DNA of 64,000 nt from Rhizobium gallicum bv. gallicum R602sp (GTDB taxonomy: Bacteria; Pseudomonadota; Alphaproteobacteria; Rhizobiales; Rhizobiaceae): assembly GCF_000816845.1 (NCBI RefSeq), contig NZ_CP006877.1, positions 253,501 through 317,500 of the forward strand, in the 5' to 3' direction. Below are positions 38,021-46,670 of the stretch, one piece after another. The notes under the pieces are model-generated. The model had not been told where the DNA came from, made no database searches, and worked only from the letters and a program-made list of their open reading frames with translations. The position numbers and the translations under genes were made by a program. Numbering within the stretch: the first letter of the stretch is position 1; the number at the start of each line of letters is the position of its first letter.

Positions 38021-38932
38021 ATGAAGAAAAATAGCACATATGCAGCCGATGTCCTGATGACTGCCATCGCGCCCGCCATCTGGGGCAGCACCTATTTCGT
38101 AACGACCGCCTTCCTGCCTGCCGGCTATCCGCTGACCGTTGCAATGCTGCGCGCTTTGCCTGCCGGTCTCCTCTTGCTCGTCACCATCCGTCGCCTGCCG
38201 TTTGGTATCTGGTGGGGCAGGGTGTTCATCCTCGGCGCGCTCAATTTCTCGTTCTTCTGGGCAATGCTTTTCGTTTCGGCTTACCGGCTTCCGGGCGGTG
38301 TCGCCGCGACTGTCGGGGCTATTCAGCCGCTGATCGTCATCGCGTTATCGCGCCTCTTTCTTGGCAGGCCGATCAAGCTTCTTGCCGTAATTGCCGGTTT
38401 GGCCGGAATGGTTGGCGTCGCGCTGTTGGTGTTGACACCCAAGGCTGCGCTCGATCCGCTCGGCGTTGCCGCCGGTCTGGCCGGCGCCGTATCAATGGCT
38501 ATCGGCACGGTGCTGACGCGCCGTTGGACGCCGCCGGTCTCCAACCTCGCATTCACGGCATGGCAACTGACAGCTGGTGGGCTTTTGCTCGTGCCAGTCG
38601 CGCTGATGTTCGAGCCGCCTCTTCCGATGCCGACAACTGCAAATGTGCTGGGCATGGCCTATCTCGGACTGATTGGCGCGGCTTTTACCTATGTCCTATG
38701 GCTGCGCGGCCTGTCAAAGATCGAGCCAGCGGCGGCCGCGTCGCTTGGCTTTTTGAGCCCGCTCGTGGCGACGGTTCTCGGTTGGCTGGCGCTTGGCCAG
38801 AGCTTGACGCCTGTGCAGCTCTTCGGATTTCTGCTTGTGCTGGCGAGCGTCTGGATCAGCCAGAGAGCGATGGCGCCCGTCAGGCCCATTCTCCCTGCCG
38901 CATCACCGGAATCCGCGAGCCGTCCGGCTTGA
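38021..38932 (+). CDS. EamA/DMT-family exporter (MarR-controlled)
   Basis: 303 residues, ten helices, two EamA repeats (AIAPAIWGSTYFVTTAFLPA; GAVSMAIGTVLTRRWTPP; GLIGAAFTYVLWLRGLSKIE). The PAxWGSTY motif is typical of YedA/YdcZ-like exporters. It lies directly after the MarR operators. Its last 53 nt overlap the convergent aminopeptidase gene. Confidence 0.9.
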   Translation: MKKNSTYAADVLMTAIAPAIWGSTYFVTTAFLPAGYPLTVAMLRALPAGLLLLVTIRRLPFGIWWGRVFILGALNFSFFWAMLFVSAYRLPGGVAATVGAIQPLIVIALSRLFLGRPIKLLAVIAGLAGMVGVALLVLTPKAALDPLGVAAGLAGAVSMAIGTVLTRRWTPPVSNLAFTAWQLTAGGLLLVPVALMFEPPLPMPTTANVLGMAYLGLIGAAFTYVLWLRGLSKIEPAAAASLGFLSPLVATVLGWLALGQSLTPVQLFGFLLVLASVWISQRAMAPVRPILPAASPESASRPA

Positions 38933-40133
38933 TGCCATCGATATCCACTTTGTCGGAACCGATCATCCAATCGATATGGATAAGGCTGGAATTTCCGCCC
39001 TGCGCCTTGATCTGGTCCTGGTTGAGCTTTGCGCCGTCGAGGAAGCACTTCGAGTAGCATTGTCCGAGCGCGATATGGCACGAGGCGTTTTCGTCAAAAA
39101 GCGTATTGTAGAAGAGGATACCGCTCGCCGAGATCGGTGATGAATGCGGCACGAGCGCCACTTCGCCGAGGCGGCGCGCGCCGTCGTCGGTATCGAGCAC
39201 CTTGTTCAATACCTCCGCGCCACGCGAAGCTTTGGCCTCGACAATGCGGCCCTCTTCGAAACGAACCTGGATGTTGTCTATCAGCGTGCCCTGGTGCGAG
39301 AGCGGCTTGGTGCTTGAGACATGGCCCTCGACGCGCAGCGCGTGCGGCGTCGTGAAGACCTCTTCCGTCGGGATATTCGGGTTGCAGGTAACGCCGTTCT
39401 TGGCGACGGAGGCGCCGCCATGCCACTCATGACCGTCGGCAAGGCCGACGGTCAGGTCGGTACCCGGTCCCTTGAAATGCAGCGCTGCGAAGCGCTGACC
39501 GTTCAGCCAGGAGGAGCGGGCGGCAAGGTTCGCGTTGTGCTCCCTCCAGGCTGAGACCGGATCGTCGAGATCGACGCGCGAGGCGGCAAAGATTGCCTTT
39601 GCCAGTTTGGCGATCGCAATTTGCTCTGGATCGTCCGCAAACACGACCTTCGCCCAGGAGGGATTCGGATAGGCAACGATGTTCCAATTAATGTCGAAGT
39701 TCGAGATCTTTTCGAGCGCTGGTTTGTAGGCGGTGGAATTCGCCCGGTTCGCGCGGCCGACCTTGCCGGGATCCTGTTCGGAAAGCAGCATCGGATTGTC
39801 GCCGGCAATTGCAAGGCGTGCTGCACCGTTTTGATATGCCTTTGCCATACCTTCGTAGAGCCAGCCGGAGGCACGGTCGAAGCCTTCGTCGCTGCCGTAT
39901 TGATAGCGGGCAAGCGTCGTTTCTTCGTCGGAGTAGAAAGTCGTAACAAGCCCCGCGCCCGCCATGTAGGCGTGGTTGGTGATCAAGCGAACCAGCGGCA
40001 TTGCGACAATCGGCGCGGTCATCACCAGGTCCTGACCTCTTTGAAGCTGCAGGCCGACCCTGACGGCGACCTCGGCGAGCTTTTCCAGCTTGATCGGATC
40101 GACGGAATTCTGACTCTGGGGCATGAACGTCAT
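38880..40133 (-). CDS. Aminopeptidase T (M29 family)
   Basis: 417 residues, usual M29 length. Two-metal-site motifs of AmpT/AmpS: NIPTEEVFTTPHALRVEGHV (metal Glu), PHSSPISASGILFYNTLFDENASCHIALGQCY (Glu/His) and SSLIHIDWMIGSDKVDIDG (His/Asp). Cytosolic metallo-aminopeptidase with broad specificity. ATG 40133 and ATG 40124 are both plausible starts. Confidence 0.94.
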   Translation of the reverse strand: MTFMPQSQNSVDPIKLEKLAEVAVRVGLQLQRGQDLVMTAPIVAMPLVRLITNHAYMAGAGLVTTFYSDEETTLARYQYGSDEGFDRASGWLYEGMAKAYQNGAARLAIAGDNPMLLSEQDPGKVGRANRANSTAYKPALEKISNFDINWNIVAYPNPSWAKVVFADDPEQIAIAKLAKAIFAASRVDLDDPVSAWREHNANLAARSSWLNGQRFAALHFKGPGTDLTVGLADGHEWHGGASVAKNGVTCNPNIPTEEVFTTPHALRVEGHVSSTKPLSHQGTLIDNIQVRFEEGRIVEAKASRGAEVLNKVLDTDDGARRLGEVALVPHSSPISASGILFYNTLFDENASCHIALGQCYSKCFLDGAKLNQDQIKAQGGNSSLIHIDWMIGSDKVDIDGIKPDGSRIPVMRQGEWA

Positions 40134-40245
40134 GGCCGGCTACCTCCTGAAATCGACTCTCTGAAGATTCCAGACTTAGACCCCTTTACGGCGAAAATGA
40201 AGCTCGCCAGCGTGAAAACGCAGGGCCGCAAGAGACCACCCGATC

Positions 40246-40923
40246 TTAAGCGGCCGCCTGTTCAAGCAATGCCGACTGATGTTTCTCAAGGAACGCGATG
40301 AGACGCTCGTGATAATCGGCAGCGGCGGCTTGCCTAACACTCGGCCGCTGCACAAGCGTGCTCCGCCAACGCTTCACCTTTTCCAGGCCATCAAAGATGT
40401 GGCTGTCGCTGATTGTGTCGAAGACATCGAAATATCGGAAGATCGGTGCGAAGACGGCATCGACGAGGCTGAAGCTCTTCCCGACGAAAAAGGGTCCACC
40501 GGAAAGCTCGGTTTCGATGATAAGGAATTTCGATGCAAGGACCGTTCGTTTGGTCTCCAGCACCCGCGGGTCGCTAGTCGTTTCATACACCCAAAGATCG
40601 GCAAGGATCGACGAGCCGAACTCCATCCATCCGCGATGCCGGGCGCGTGTCAGGGCATCTTGCGGATGAAGCCTCGGCCCGGGTTGCGTTTCGTCGATGT
40701 ATTCGCAAATTGGCGCACTCTCGAAGAGGGCGACCTGCCGCCCGTCTTCCTCGATCAGCAGAAGCGGAACCTTGCCGAGCGGAGAAATCTTCAAAAACCA
40801 GTCCGGCTTGGCATCGAGATCGATGAAAACGCGCTCGAAGGCCGCACCCTTCTCACCAAGGGCAATCGCAGCCCGCTGCACATAAGGGCACAGGTGATGC
40901 GAGATGAGGGTAAGCTTTTGCAT
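40246..40923 (-). CDS. Glutathione S-transferase family protein
   Basis: 225 residues. Thioredoxin-like N-domain with HHLCPYVQRAAIALGEKG (CPYV at the catalytic position), the GSH-binding cis-Pro turn GKVPLLLIEEDGRQVALFESAPICEYIDE, and the all-helical C-domain with FSLVDAVFAPIFRYFDVFD. The Cys at the active site suggests an omega/lambda-like thioltransferase. It lies 11 nt downstream of a DoxX gene in a MarR-type module. Confidence 0.92.
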   Translation of the reverse strand: MQKLTLISHHLCPYVQRAAIALGEKGAAFERVFIDLDAKPDWFLKISPLGKVPLLLIEEDGRQVALFESAPICEYIDETQPGPRLHPQDALTRARHRGWMEFGSSILADLWVYETTSDPRVLETKRTVLASKFLIIETELSGGPFFVGKSFSLVDAVFAPIFRYFDVFDTISDSHIFDGLEKVKRWRSTLVQRPSVRQAAAADYHERLIAFLEKHQSALLEQAAA

Positions 40924-40934
40924 GGCATATTCCC

Positions 40935-41360
40935 TTAAGAGGCTTTTGCAGGTGCAAGCGGTTGTGAAGGGCGAAGCGCGAAGGCGCCGTCTCCGAGCAT
41001 GGCCTGGGCGATCGAAAGCACGATCAGATAGAGCGGATATTCCCAGCCGCCGCCCGGCGCAGTAAAGACCCAGCCGTTCGCCCCATGCGCCCAGATGATC
41101 GCGCCGGCAAGGGCCGGTACGAGCGCCAAGGCGACAAGGCGGCTCTGAATGCCGAGAACCAAGAGCGCCCCGCCGACCGCTTCGGCCGCAAAGGTGAGGT
41201 AGGCCAGCCAGCCCGGCAAGCCGATCGACGTAAAATATCCGGCGGTCCCCATCAGTCCGAAAGTCATCAATTTCAGGACGATGCTGTGGGCGAGGTACAT
41301 CGTGCCGAGGCTGATCCGCAGCAGGGCAGTTGCATAGAGGATGGATTTATCTGCGTTCAT
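40935..41360 (-). CDS. DoxX family membrane protein
   Basis: 141 residues from ATG 41360 (ATG 41369 possible). Four helices with LLRISLGTMYLAHSIVLKLM, SIGLPGWLAYLTFAAEAVGGALLVLG and a C-terminal helix. Cotranscribed with the GST gene and divergent from a MarR regulator, suggesting a thiol or electrophile detoxification module. Confidence 0.88.
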   Translation of the reverse strand: MNADKSILYATALLRISLGTMYLAHSIVLKLMTFGLMGTAGYFTSIGLPGWLAYLTFAAEAVGGALLVLGIQSRLVALALVPALAGAIIWAHGANGWVFTAPGGGWEYPLYLIVLSIAQAMLGDGAFALRPSQPLAPAKAS

Positions 41361-41382
41361 GTTCGTCAATTTCCCATGATAG

Positions 41383-41443
41383 ATGCATATGCATATAATT
41401 TATCTTGCTCCTTCGTCAAGGTAAATGTAATTGCATCTATATG
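41383..41443. promoter_or_regulatory. Probable MarR operator region between doxX-gst and marR
   Basis: A perfect 12-bp palindrome ATGCATATGCAT (41383-41394) and a related half-site ATTGCATCTATAT (41431-41443) lie in the 80-nt divergent spacer. Position and symmetry suit the adjacent MarR protein. Confidence 0.55.
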
Positions 41444-41881
41444 GGCAAGGAACCTCGATCCGAGACAACTACGCAGGCGTGGATTTCCATCATGCGTGCT
41501 CAGCAGCGCCTGCTGCGGGCCATCGAGAGCGACCTCAAGAAGGCGGGCCTGCCGCCGCTTGGCTGGTATGATGTGCTCTGGGAGTTGGCGCGCGCGGAAG
41601 AAGGCAAACTGCGCCCCTTCGAAATCGAAGAGAGGACGCTGCTCGCGCAATACAACCTCTCTCGGCTGCTCGACCGGCTCGAACGCGAGCAGCTCGTAAG
41701 CCGCGAGACGTTCGCCGAAGACGGGCGCGGCCGATGGGTTGTCATTACGGCGGCCGGCCGGGCGCTTCGCGAACGCATGTGGACCGTTTATTCCAAGGCG
41801 ATCGAGGTCCACGTCGGCTCGAAGCTTGACGAACCAGCCGCCACGGCGCTCGTGAATCTGCTGGCGCGATTTTCCGCCTAA
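41441..41881 (+). CDS. MarR family transcriptional regulator
   Basis: 146 residues from ATG 41441. Winged-helix pattern: LPPLGWYDVLWELARAEEGKLRPFEIEE, LSRLLDRLEREQLVSRETFAEDGRGRWVVITAAGR. Divergent from doxX-gst, which it probably controls. The 3' end overlaps the convergent YbaK gene by 4 nt. Confidence 0.9.
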   Translation: MGKEPRSETTTQAWISIMRAQQRLLRAIESDLKKAGLPPLGWYDVLWELARAEEGKLRPFEIEERTLLAQYNLSRLLDRLEREQLVSRETFAEDGRGRWVVITAAGRALRERMWTVYSKAIEVHVGSKLDEPAATALVNLLARFSA

Positions 41882-42351
41882 GCGATGAGCGAGGCAGCTT
41901 TGGCGTTCAGCGTCGTGAGCGCCTCCTTCGGCGCAAAGCGCACCTGCAGTCCGCGTTGACCGCCGTTCATGTAAACCAGAGGCTCTGTAAGCGTGGCCTC
42001 CTCCAGCGCCGTCGGAACGAGCTTTTTCTGGCCGAACGGGCTGATGCCGCCGACATGATATCCGGTCAGCCGCTCGGCATCTGCAGGCTTCATCATGTTT
42101 GCCGTCTTGCCGCCGAAGGCGCTGGCAAGCTTCTTCATGCTGACGTCGCGATCGCAGGGCACGACGACACAGACTGGCTTGCCGTCCACTTCCGCCATCA
42201 GCGTCTTCAGCACGCGATGCGGCTTTTCGCCGAGCGCTTCGGCGGCCTGGAGGCCGACGCGTTCGGCATTCGGATCATAGTCGTAGCTATGCACCGTGAA
42301 ATTGACACCGGCTTTGGCAAGAACCTGCGTGGCGCGCGTCGTCTTGGACAT
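41878..42351 (-). CDS. ybaK: Cys-tRNA(Pro)/Cys-tRNA(Cys) deacylase YbaK
   Basis: 157 residues. YbaK/EbsC fold: KAGVNFTVHSYDYDPNAERVGLQAAEALGEKPHRVLKTLMAEVDGK with the conserved Lys, VVPCDRDVSMKKLASAFGGK and a GGISPFGQKKLVPT glycine loop. Hydrolyses Cys mischarged on tRNA-Pro. Immediately follows an ArsC-like gene. Confidence 0.93.
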   Translation of the reverse strand: MSKTTRATQVLAKAGVNFTVHSYDYDPNAERVGLQAAEALGEKPHRVLKTLMAEVDGKPVCVVVPCDRDVSMKKLASAFGGKTANMMKPADAERLTGYHVGGISPFGQKKLVPTALEEATLTEPLVYMNGGQRGLQVRFAPKEALTTLNAKAASLIA

Positions 42352-42352
42352 T

Positions 42353-42703
42353 TTATTTTTCGAACTCCGCCCCGTAGCTCTCGGGCTTGAAGCCGACCAG
42401 CAGCTTGCCGCCTGCTTCCAGAACCGGCCGCTTGATCATCGACGGCTGGTCGAGCATCAGGGCGATCGCCTTTTCCCGGGTGAGGTTTTTTCGGTCGGCG
42501 TCCGGCAGCTTGCGGAAGGTGGTTCCGGCGCGGTTGAGTACGGTTTCCCATCCGGCTCTGTCGACCCATTGCTGCAGATGGACGCGGTCGATACCCATGG
42601 CCTTGTAGTCGTGAAAAACATAGGCAACGCCATGCTCTTCCAGCCAGGCGCGCGCCTTCTTCATCGTGTCGCAGTTCTTGATACCATAAATGATGGCGGT
42701 CAT
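42353..42703 (-). CDS. ArsC/Spx-family protein (YffB-like)
   Basis: 116 residues. IYGIKNCDTMKKARAWLEEHGVAYVFHDYKAMGID with a single Cys (NCDT) at the ArsC active-site position, and RPVLEAGGKLLVGFKPESY with the conserved RPxxE/GFxxxxY. The YffB branch is a glutathione-dependent thiol reductase-like group rather than a proven arsenate reductase. Starts 1 nt past the deacylase gene. Confidence 0.9.
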   Translation of the reverse strand: MTAIIYGIKNCDTMKKARAWLEEHGVAYVFHDYKAMGIDRVHLQQWVDRAGWETVLNRAGTTFRKLPDADRKNLTREKAIALMLDQPSMIKRPVLEAGGKLLVGFKPESYGAEFEK

Positions 42704-42704
42704 A

Positions 42705-43766
42705 TTAATCCTCGAGGGTTCCGGCTTTGCGCACGACGCTGCTGGGCTGGCTGCAGGCGATCTTCATCAGGTTCGCCTGCCGGCGTACTAGGCGGTCTGA
42801 AACGCAGGTGACGACAAGGCCCGCTTGCGGTGCGCGAACTTGGATGCTGCCGTCCGCCATGCCGGGACGCGTGATGATCGTTGCCAGCAGATCGCCTTCG
42901 GCGACCATTTCACCGATGCTGCGATGAAAGAGGACCGTGCCGGACTCCGGCGAGCGGATCATCTCGATATTGTCAAGCGGCACGGCTGGACCGGCGAACG
43001 TGCTTGGCAATACCCTCTCGTCTCTGATGACCTTGCGTGCAGTGAGGAAGCGCCATAGCCCTTCTGCATCCGCTTTGGCCATATCCGGATAGACATCGCG
43101 TTTGCCGCGAAGTTCCAAGGTGACGGAAAGCTTGCCGGGCAGACGGGTGCGCTTTTCGCCAGGCACTTCATATTTCCAGGCAAAGCTGATTGCCTCCTCG
43201 AAGGCCGAGCTCTCGCCATCGGAAAGGAGCACCGCGTCCATCGCCAGGGCGGCGGCAAGGTCGCTCGCCTCCGGCCAGAAGGCCTCGTCGATGTAGGCAT
43301 ATTGCAGGGATTCGTCGTCGCAATGCAGATCGAGCACGAGATCGGCGCCAAGCGCCATATGCATCAGCTGCCGCTTTAGCCGGTCGATTGCCGGGCAACG
43401 ATCGAGATCGTCGATCAGGTTGCCGCGGTCCCGCAGAGAAATCAGCGGGAAATCCCGGTTGAAATTGGTCCGCGAGCCGAGATCGAAACGGCCCTGAAGC
43501 TCGCCGAAATGCGACTGTGCTGCACCAATCGGATTGGCCTGGGGTACGATTGTGATGTCGCCCGCAATGCTGTCGGCACTTTCTGCATCACGCAGCGTCC
43601 CGCAGAGAAAATGCAGAAGTGCTGTGCCCGGGAGTTCGTCGGCATGGAGCGCCGCCTGGATATAAACCTTCGGTGCGGCGGGGTCGTTACCCTTGAACCG
43701 ATAAACCGGCAGACGCCACTCGATGCCGGGTGTGTCGCCCGGAATGATGATCTCGGAAATGTCCAC
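42705..43766 (-). CDS. Succinylglutamate desuccinylase/aspartoacylase family deacylase
   Basis: 353 residues. M14-like zinc site: IQAALHADELPGTALLHFL (His and Glu ligands) and DLVLDLHCDDESLQYAY (His), then TLELRGKRDVY (catalytic-Glu strand). AstE/AspA-like C-terminal barrel (AEGDLLATIITRP) with a SGTVLFHRSIGEMV turn. Acts on N-acyl amino acids or related amides. Heads the deacylase-ArsC-YbaK gene string. Confidence 0.89.
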   Translation of the reverse strand: MDISEIIIPGDTPGIEWRLPVYRFKGNDPAAPKVYIQAALHADELPGTALLHFLCGTLRDAESADSIAGDITIVPQANPIGAAQSHFGELQGRFDLGSRTNFNRDFPLISLRDRGNLIDDLDRCPAIDRLKRQLMHMALGADLVLDLHCDDESLQYAYIDEAFWPEASDLAAALAMDAVLLSDGESSAFEEAISFAWKYEVPGEKRTRLPGKLSVTLELRGKRDVYPDMAKADAEGLWRFLTARKVIRDERVLPSTFAGPAVPLDNIEMIRSPESGTVLFHRSIGEMVAEGDLLATIITRPGMADGSIQVRAPQAGLVVTCVSDRLVRRQANLMKIACSQPSSVVRKAGTLED

Positions 43767-44150
43767 GCTACGTCACTCCGCAAATTCTCTTTAACGGAGC
43801 TTTATGCGAGTCCGGCGGGCAAGTGCAAGGCGGCAGATGACGCACTTCGTTTGAAGCAAGAACCGTTGCGCCATTTTCCTGGTATCCGATCAGTCGCCAC
43901 TGGCCGATATGCTCATGTTCGCTTTCACCGGCAGGCGGTCAGGAGATCGCAGCGCTGAGCAGGGCCATTCAACCGCATCGCCACGCCGGAGTTCCAAGTC
44001 TTGCGGGCCGAAGCTAAAACGCACGAACAAAATTAGAACATTTGATCTTGGCCAGGGCTGTGCGAACTGGCAAACTGTTGCAAGAAACGGGTGGAATTCG
44101 AGGTCCGGCCGTACGATTTTAGGATGCAAGCGAAGCACGGAGGCGATGTC
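43767..44150. other. Intergenic region without a recognisable gene
   Basis: 384 nt between divergent AstE-like and ogt genes. Short frames exist on both strands but none has a ribosome-binding site plus recognisable protein. It must hold both promoters; I see no clear operator or hairpin. Confidence 0.5.
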
Positions 44151-44714
44151 ATGGCTGAGAAAGCGCACCAATATCTGATCTTCGAAACAGTTGGTGGTTT
44201 CTGCGGAATTGCCTGGAACGAGATCGGCATCACACGTTTCCAGCTGCCAACAAAAGCCGCTGACGCGACGGAGCGACTTCTGCTGCGCCGCCTTCCGGCA
44301 GCCGAATCCGGTACACCGACGCCTGAGGTTGCCGAGGCGATCGCTGCGGTAAAGCGTTACTTCAACGGCAAAGAAACAGATTTTTCAGGCGTAAAGCTCG
44401 ACCTTGAGGGGCAGGATGCCTTCTTCCAGAGCATCTATGCTGCTGCGCGCCGCGTCGGCTGGGGCCGAACGACCACCTACGGCGCGTTGGCGAAGGAACT
44501 TGGCGCCGGCCCGGAAGCGGCGAAGGACGTGGGTCAGGCGATGGCAAAGAATCCGGTTGCCCTCATCATCCCGTGCCACCGGGTGCTCGCCGCAGGTGGC
44601 AAGATCGGCGGGTTTTCGGCGCCGGGCGGCTCGAATTCCAAGCTCAGGATGCTGGAACTGGAAGGCGTTCGACTTGCGCCGCCGCAGCCGGCGCAGCAAT
44701 CCCTGGGATTTTGA
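44151..44714 (+). CDS. ogt: Methylated-DNA--protein-cysteine methyltransferase
   Basis: 187 residues from ATG 44151. DNA-binding/active-site domain: FFQSIYAAARRVGWGRTTTYGALAKELG and NPVALIIPCHRVLAAGGKIGGFSAPGG with the acceptor Cys in PCHRV. N-terminal ribonuclease-like part is degenerate, as in Ogt. Repairs O6-methylguanine by suicide transfer. The C-terminus lies directly against AbiE remnants, so it marks the edge of the accessory region; an upstream ATG at 44091 adds non-conserved residues. Confidence 0.92.
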   Translation: MAEKAHQYLIFETVGGFCGIAWNEIGITRFQLPTKAADATERLLLRRLPAAESGTPTPEVAEAIAAVKRYFNGKETDFSGVKLDLEGQDAFFQSIYAAARRVGWGRTTTYGALAKELGAGPEAAKDVGQAMAKNPVALIIPCHRVLAAGGKIGGFSAPGGSNSKLRMLELEGVRLAPPQPAQQSLGF

Positions 44715-45010
44715 AGATCACGCCGTCGTCGTCGACCGGCTGCGTGCAATTGGCATGGAAAGTCTCGGCGATGGCCCTCGGGCTGTTCTCGCCGTATCCC
44801 ACCAACGGGACGGCGATCAGGTTTCGTACAGCACCGCACCGTTTGGGATGAAGCGGTCGCGATGCTCGGATAGGTTCAGCCGGTAGGGGGTCTTTGGCGC
44901 GTAGCGCGTCAGTAGGATCTGAAAGTCGGTGCGCTCTGCGCGAGACCGATCCAGCAGCCGGGCGCGCACCGATGGCCGTGCGTTTTCTGAGTTCACGCGC
45001 AGTCGCTTCG
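44715..45010 (-). pseudogene. Remnant of AbiEii-type nucleotidyltransferase gene
   Basis: Minus-strand pieces match AbiEii: ENARPSVRARLLDRSRAERTDFQILLTRYA, then LSEHRDRFIPNGAVLYE ending in a stop, then in another frame LVGYGENSPRAIAETF and PVDDDGVIFKI. About ten residues are missing between the pieces, and the C-terminal two thirds are gone, cut off at the ogt end. Inactive. Confidence 0.72.
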
Positions 45011-45500
45011 ACATAGGGTCCCATGGTCGACCAGAGCCTGGGCTATTTCGCGTATGTCCAGAGGTCGTCGCTTGTGATCTCGCGCCGCCGGAGCCACTCC
45101 ATCGCACCGTCGAGGCTGACTTTCGTCCGATAGCGGAAGTAAATCGACGATCGAACGCCGGATTCGTGATCTCAACGCCCTCGATGGGATGCCGTTCGAC
45201 GCCCTCGCTGAGAGCGGCCCCCCTCGAGGCGTACGAACTGGATAGGCGGATAATCGATCTTGGGGCGCTAGGAGTGCGGTCGATCGCCATCCACACAGGC
45301 GAGGGCATCTGCAGCGTCAGTTCGTGATATTGGAGCGCCGAGGCCAGGCATATCAAGGCCTTTGGAACCACAGCCGCATCAGCGAGCGCATCGGCCGCCT
45401 CAATCTGAGTGTCCAGGAGTTGATACAGCCCGGTGATCGCGCTCCGTCGCCCTACGCACATTAACCGAAGACCCGGCCGGAGGCTCGCCATCGCTGGATC
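45011..45500 (-). pseudogene. Remnant of AbiEi-type antitoxin gene
   Basis: Fragments read GLYQLLDTQIEAADALADAA, VPKALICLASALQYHELT, SPVWMAIDR and GVERHPIEGVEITNPA, then after a frameshift near 45160 YFRYRTKVSLDGAMEWLRRR and WSTMGPYVEATA. These align by eye with the intact AbiEi at 51794-52399. The N-terminal winged helix is missing. The gene is broken by at least two frameshifts and an internal stop. Confidence 0.75.
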
Positions 45501-45557
45501 ATGTGACGCCGGTTTTCAACACATTGCCACGCCCCACCCGAGCGGATTCATTATCAG

Positions 45558-45573
45558 AGAAGTACCGTCAGCG
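45558..45573. repeat. GTACCGTCAGC repeat, possible island-edge site
   Basis: GAAGTACCGTCAGCG matches the repeated sites next to the integrase at 55165-55277. It lies between the AbiEi remnant and the first island gene. Confidence 0.45.
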
Positions 45574-45655
45574 AGGCATTCTTTTGCGGTCGCGCAAACG
45601 GGCGCTGCGGTATCTATCCTCCTCTCAACACACAGGGTGTAGGGCTGCGCTTCTG

Positions 45656-46114
45656 CTAGCTTACGATCTGTTCGGCGACCGCTTCTTCGAGGCCAGCTGC
45701 CGCTTGGGCGGCAAGACCGCCGGCCGCTGCTTGTGAATCGTAAAATTCCTCGAGTGCATAGACTCTGCCCCACCGCAGGGTGAACACGTGCAGACCACGG
45801 TTGACATACGACGCGTCGCCGTTGAGCAGCGTTGCTTTGCCGTCCCACTGGGCAAACACGGTGGTATGCCACGGCCAGCCCTTCACCCAGATGTGGTTGA
45901 CCGTGAGATGGAGCGTGGGCAGGACACGGCCCAGGCGCTCAAACCAGCGGCGCACGGCTTCTTTCCCGTGGCGTTCACCACCAAGCGCGTGGGCGCCGGA
46001 AACGCGGTGATGGACATGCGGCGCGAGTGCTTTCATCGCCGCATCCCAGCGATGGCTGTTGACGTGGTCGAAGCTCTGCCGGATCGATTTCTCGACAAAA
46101 TAACTGTATAGCAT
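45656..46114 (-). CDS. SnoaL-like (NTF2 fold) protein
   Basis: 152 residues. SIRQSFDHVNSHRWDAAMKALAPHVHHRVSG and GGERHGKEAVRRWFERLGRVLPTLHLTVNHI, VFTLRWGRVYALEEFYD form the SnoaL-like polyketide-cyclase/isomerase fold. The neighbourhood with a FabF-like ketosynthase fits lipid or polyketide chemistry, but no catalytic assignment is possible. Confidence 0.83.
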   Translation of the reverse strand: MLYSYFVEKSIRQSFDHVNSHRWDAAMKALAPHVHHRVSGAHALGGERHGKEAVRRWFERLGRVLPTLHLTVNHIWVKGWPWHTTVFAQWDGKATLLNGDASYVNRGLHVFTLRWGRVYALEEFYDSQAAAGGLAAQAAAGLEEAVAEQIVS

Positions 46115-46228
46115 TTGATCTTTCCTCCAGACTTGTTCGATGGCGTGATCGAAGACACCCGCGTGGCGAGCCGCGCCGACGCAAGAGCCCGCGGCCGGCA
46201 GCAGCCAGGCTGCGGTCTTAACGTCGGG

Positions 46229-46591
46229 TCAACGCATTGTCGCGTCGGCCCGCAGATGCGTGTCAGTCTCGGTCGAGACCGTCACCTCCTTGCCGGACCT
46301 TGAGAACGCGTAAAGCGAGTGCTGATGGCCTGGCATGGAAAATGCCACGGAGGCGCCGTCGGCGAGGCCCATGACGACCCGCAGCGGATCGCCCCCGGTC
46401 TTCGGCGCGAAGGTGGCGGTGACCTCCAGCAGGTCGCCGTCGACCGGGATGTAGTAGACCACCATGTCGAGGTGTCGCTCGTTAAGGCTGCCGCCTTCGA
46501 TCGGGCGTCCGACGGTTGCTTCCTCGGCAAAAGCCGGGGTTGCAAGAAACAGCCCGGCCAGGAGCGATGCGCTCAGCGTTTTGCGGATCAT
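46229..46591 (-). CDS. Exported protein of unknown function
   Basis: 120 residues with a signal peptide (MIRKTLSASLLAGLFLATPAFA, cleavage near 22). The mature part has VYYIPVDGDLLEVTATFAPK and RVVMGLADGASVAFSMPGHQ, beta-rich, with no cysteines. No family recognised. Its RBS lies inside a long inverted repeat shared with the divergent tetR gene, so TetR control is likely. Confidence 0.65.
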   Translation of the reverse strand: MIRKTLSASLLAGLFLATPAFAEEATVGRPIEGGSLNERHLDMVVYYIPVDGDLLEVTATFAPKTGGDPLRVVMGLADGASVAFSMPGHQHSLYAFSRSGKEVTVSTETDTHLRADATMR

Positions 46592-46597
46592 CTCATA

Positions 46598-46665
46598 TCT
46601 CCTTTTTAGATTGCGTTCGACCTCTATATAGGGTATAGATTACGAATGCAATCTAAAAAAGGAGA
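46598..46665. promoter_or_regulatory. Symmetric divergent promoter with TetR-type operator arms
   Basis: Arms at 46598-46619 and 46643-46665 are inverted copies (TCTCCTTTTTAGATTGC against GCAATCTAAAAAAGGAGA) with one indel and one mismatch. Each arm includes the ribosome-binding site of the gene it faces. The centre holds CTATATAGGGTATAG. Confidence 0.72.
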
Positions 46666-46670
46666 TGACG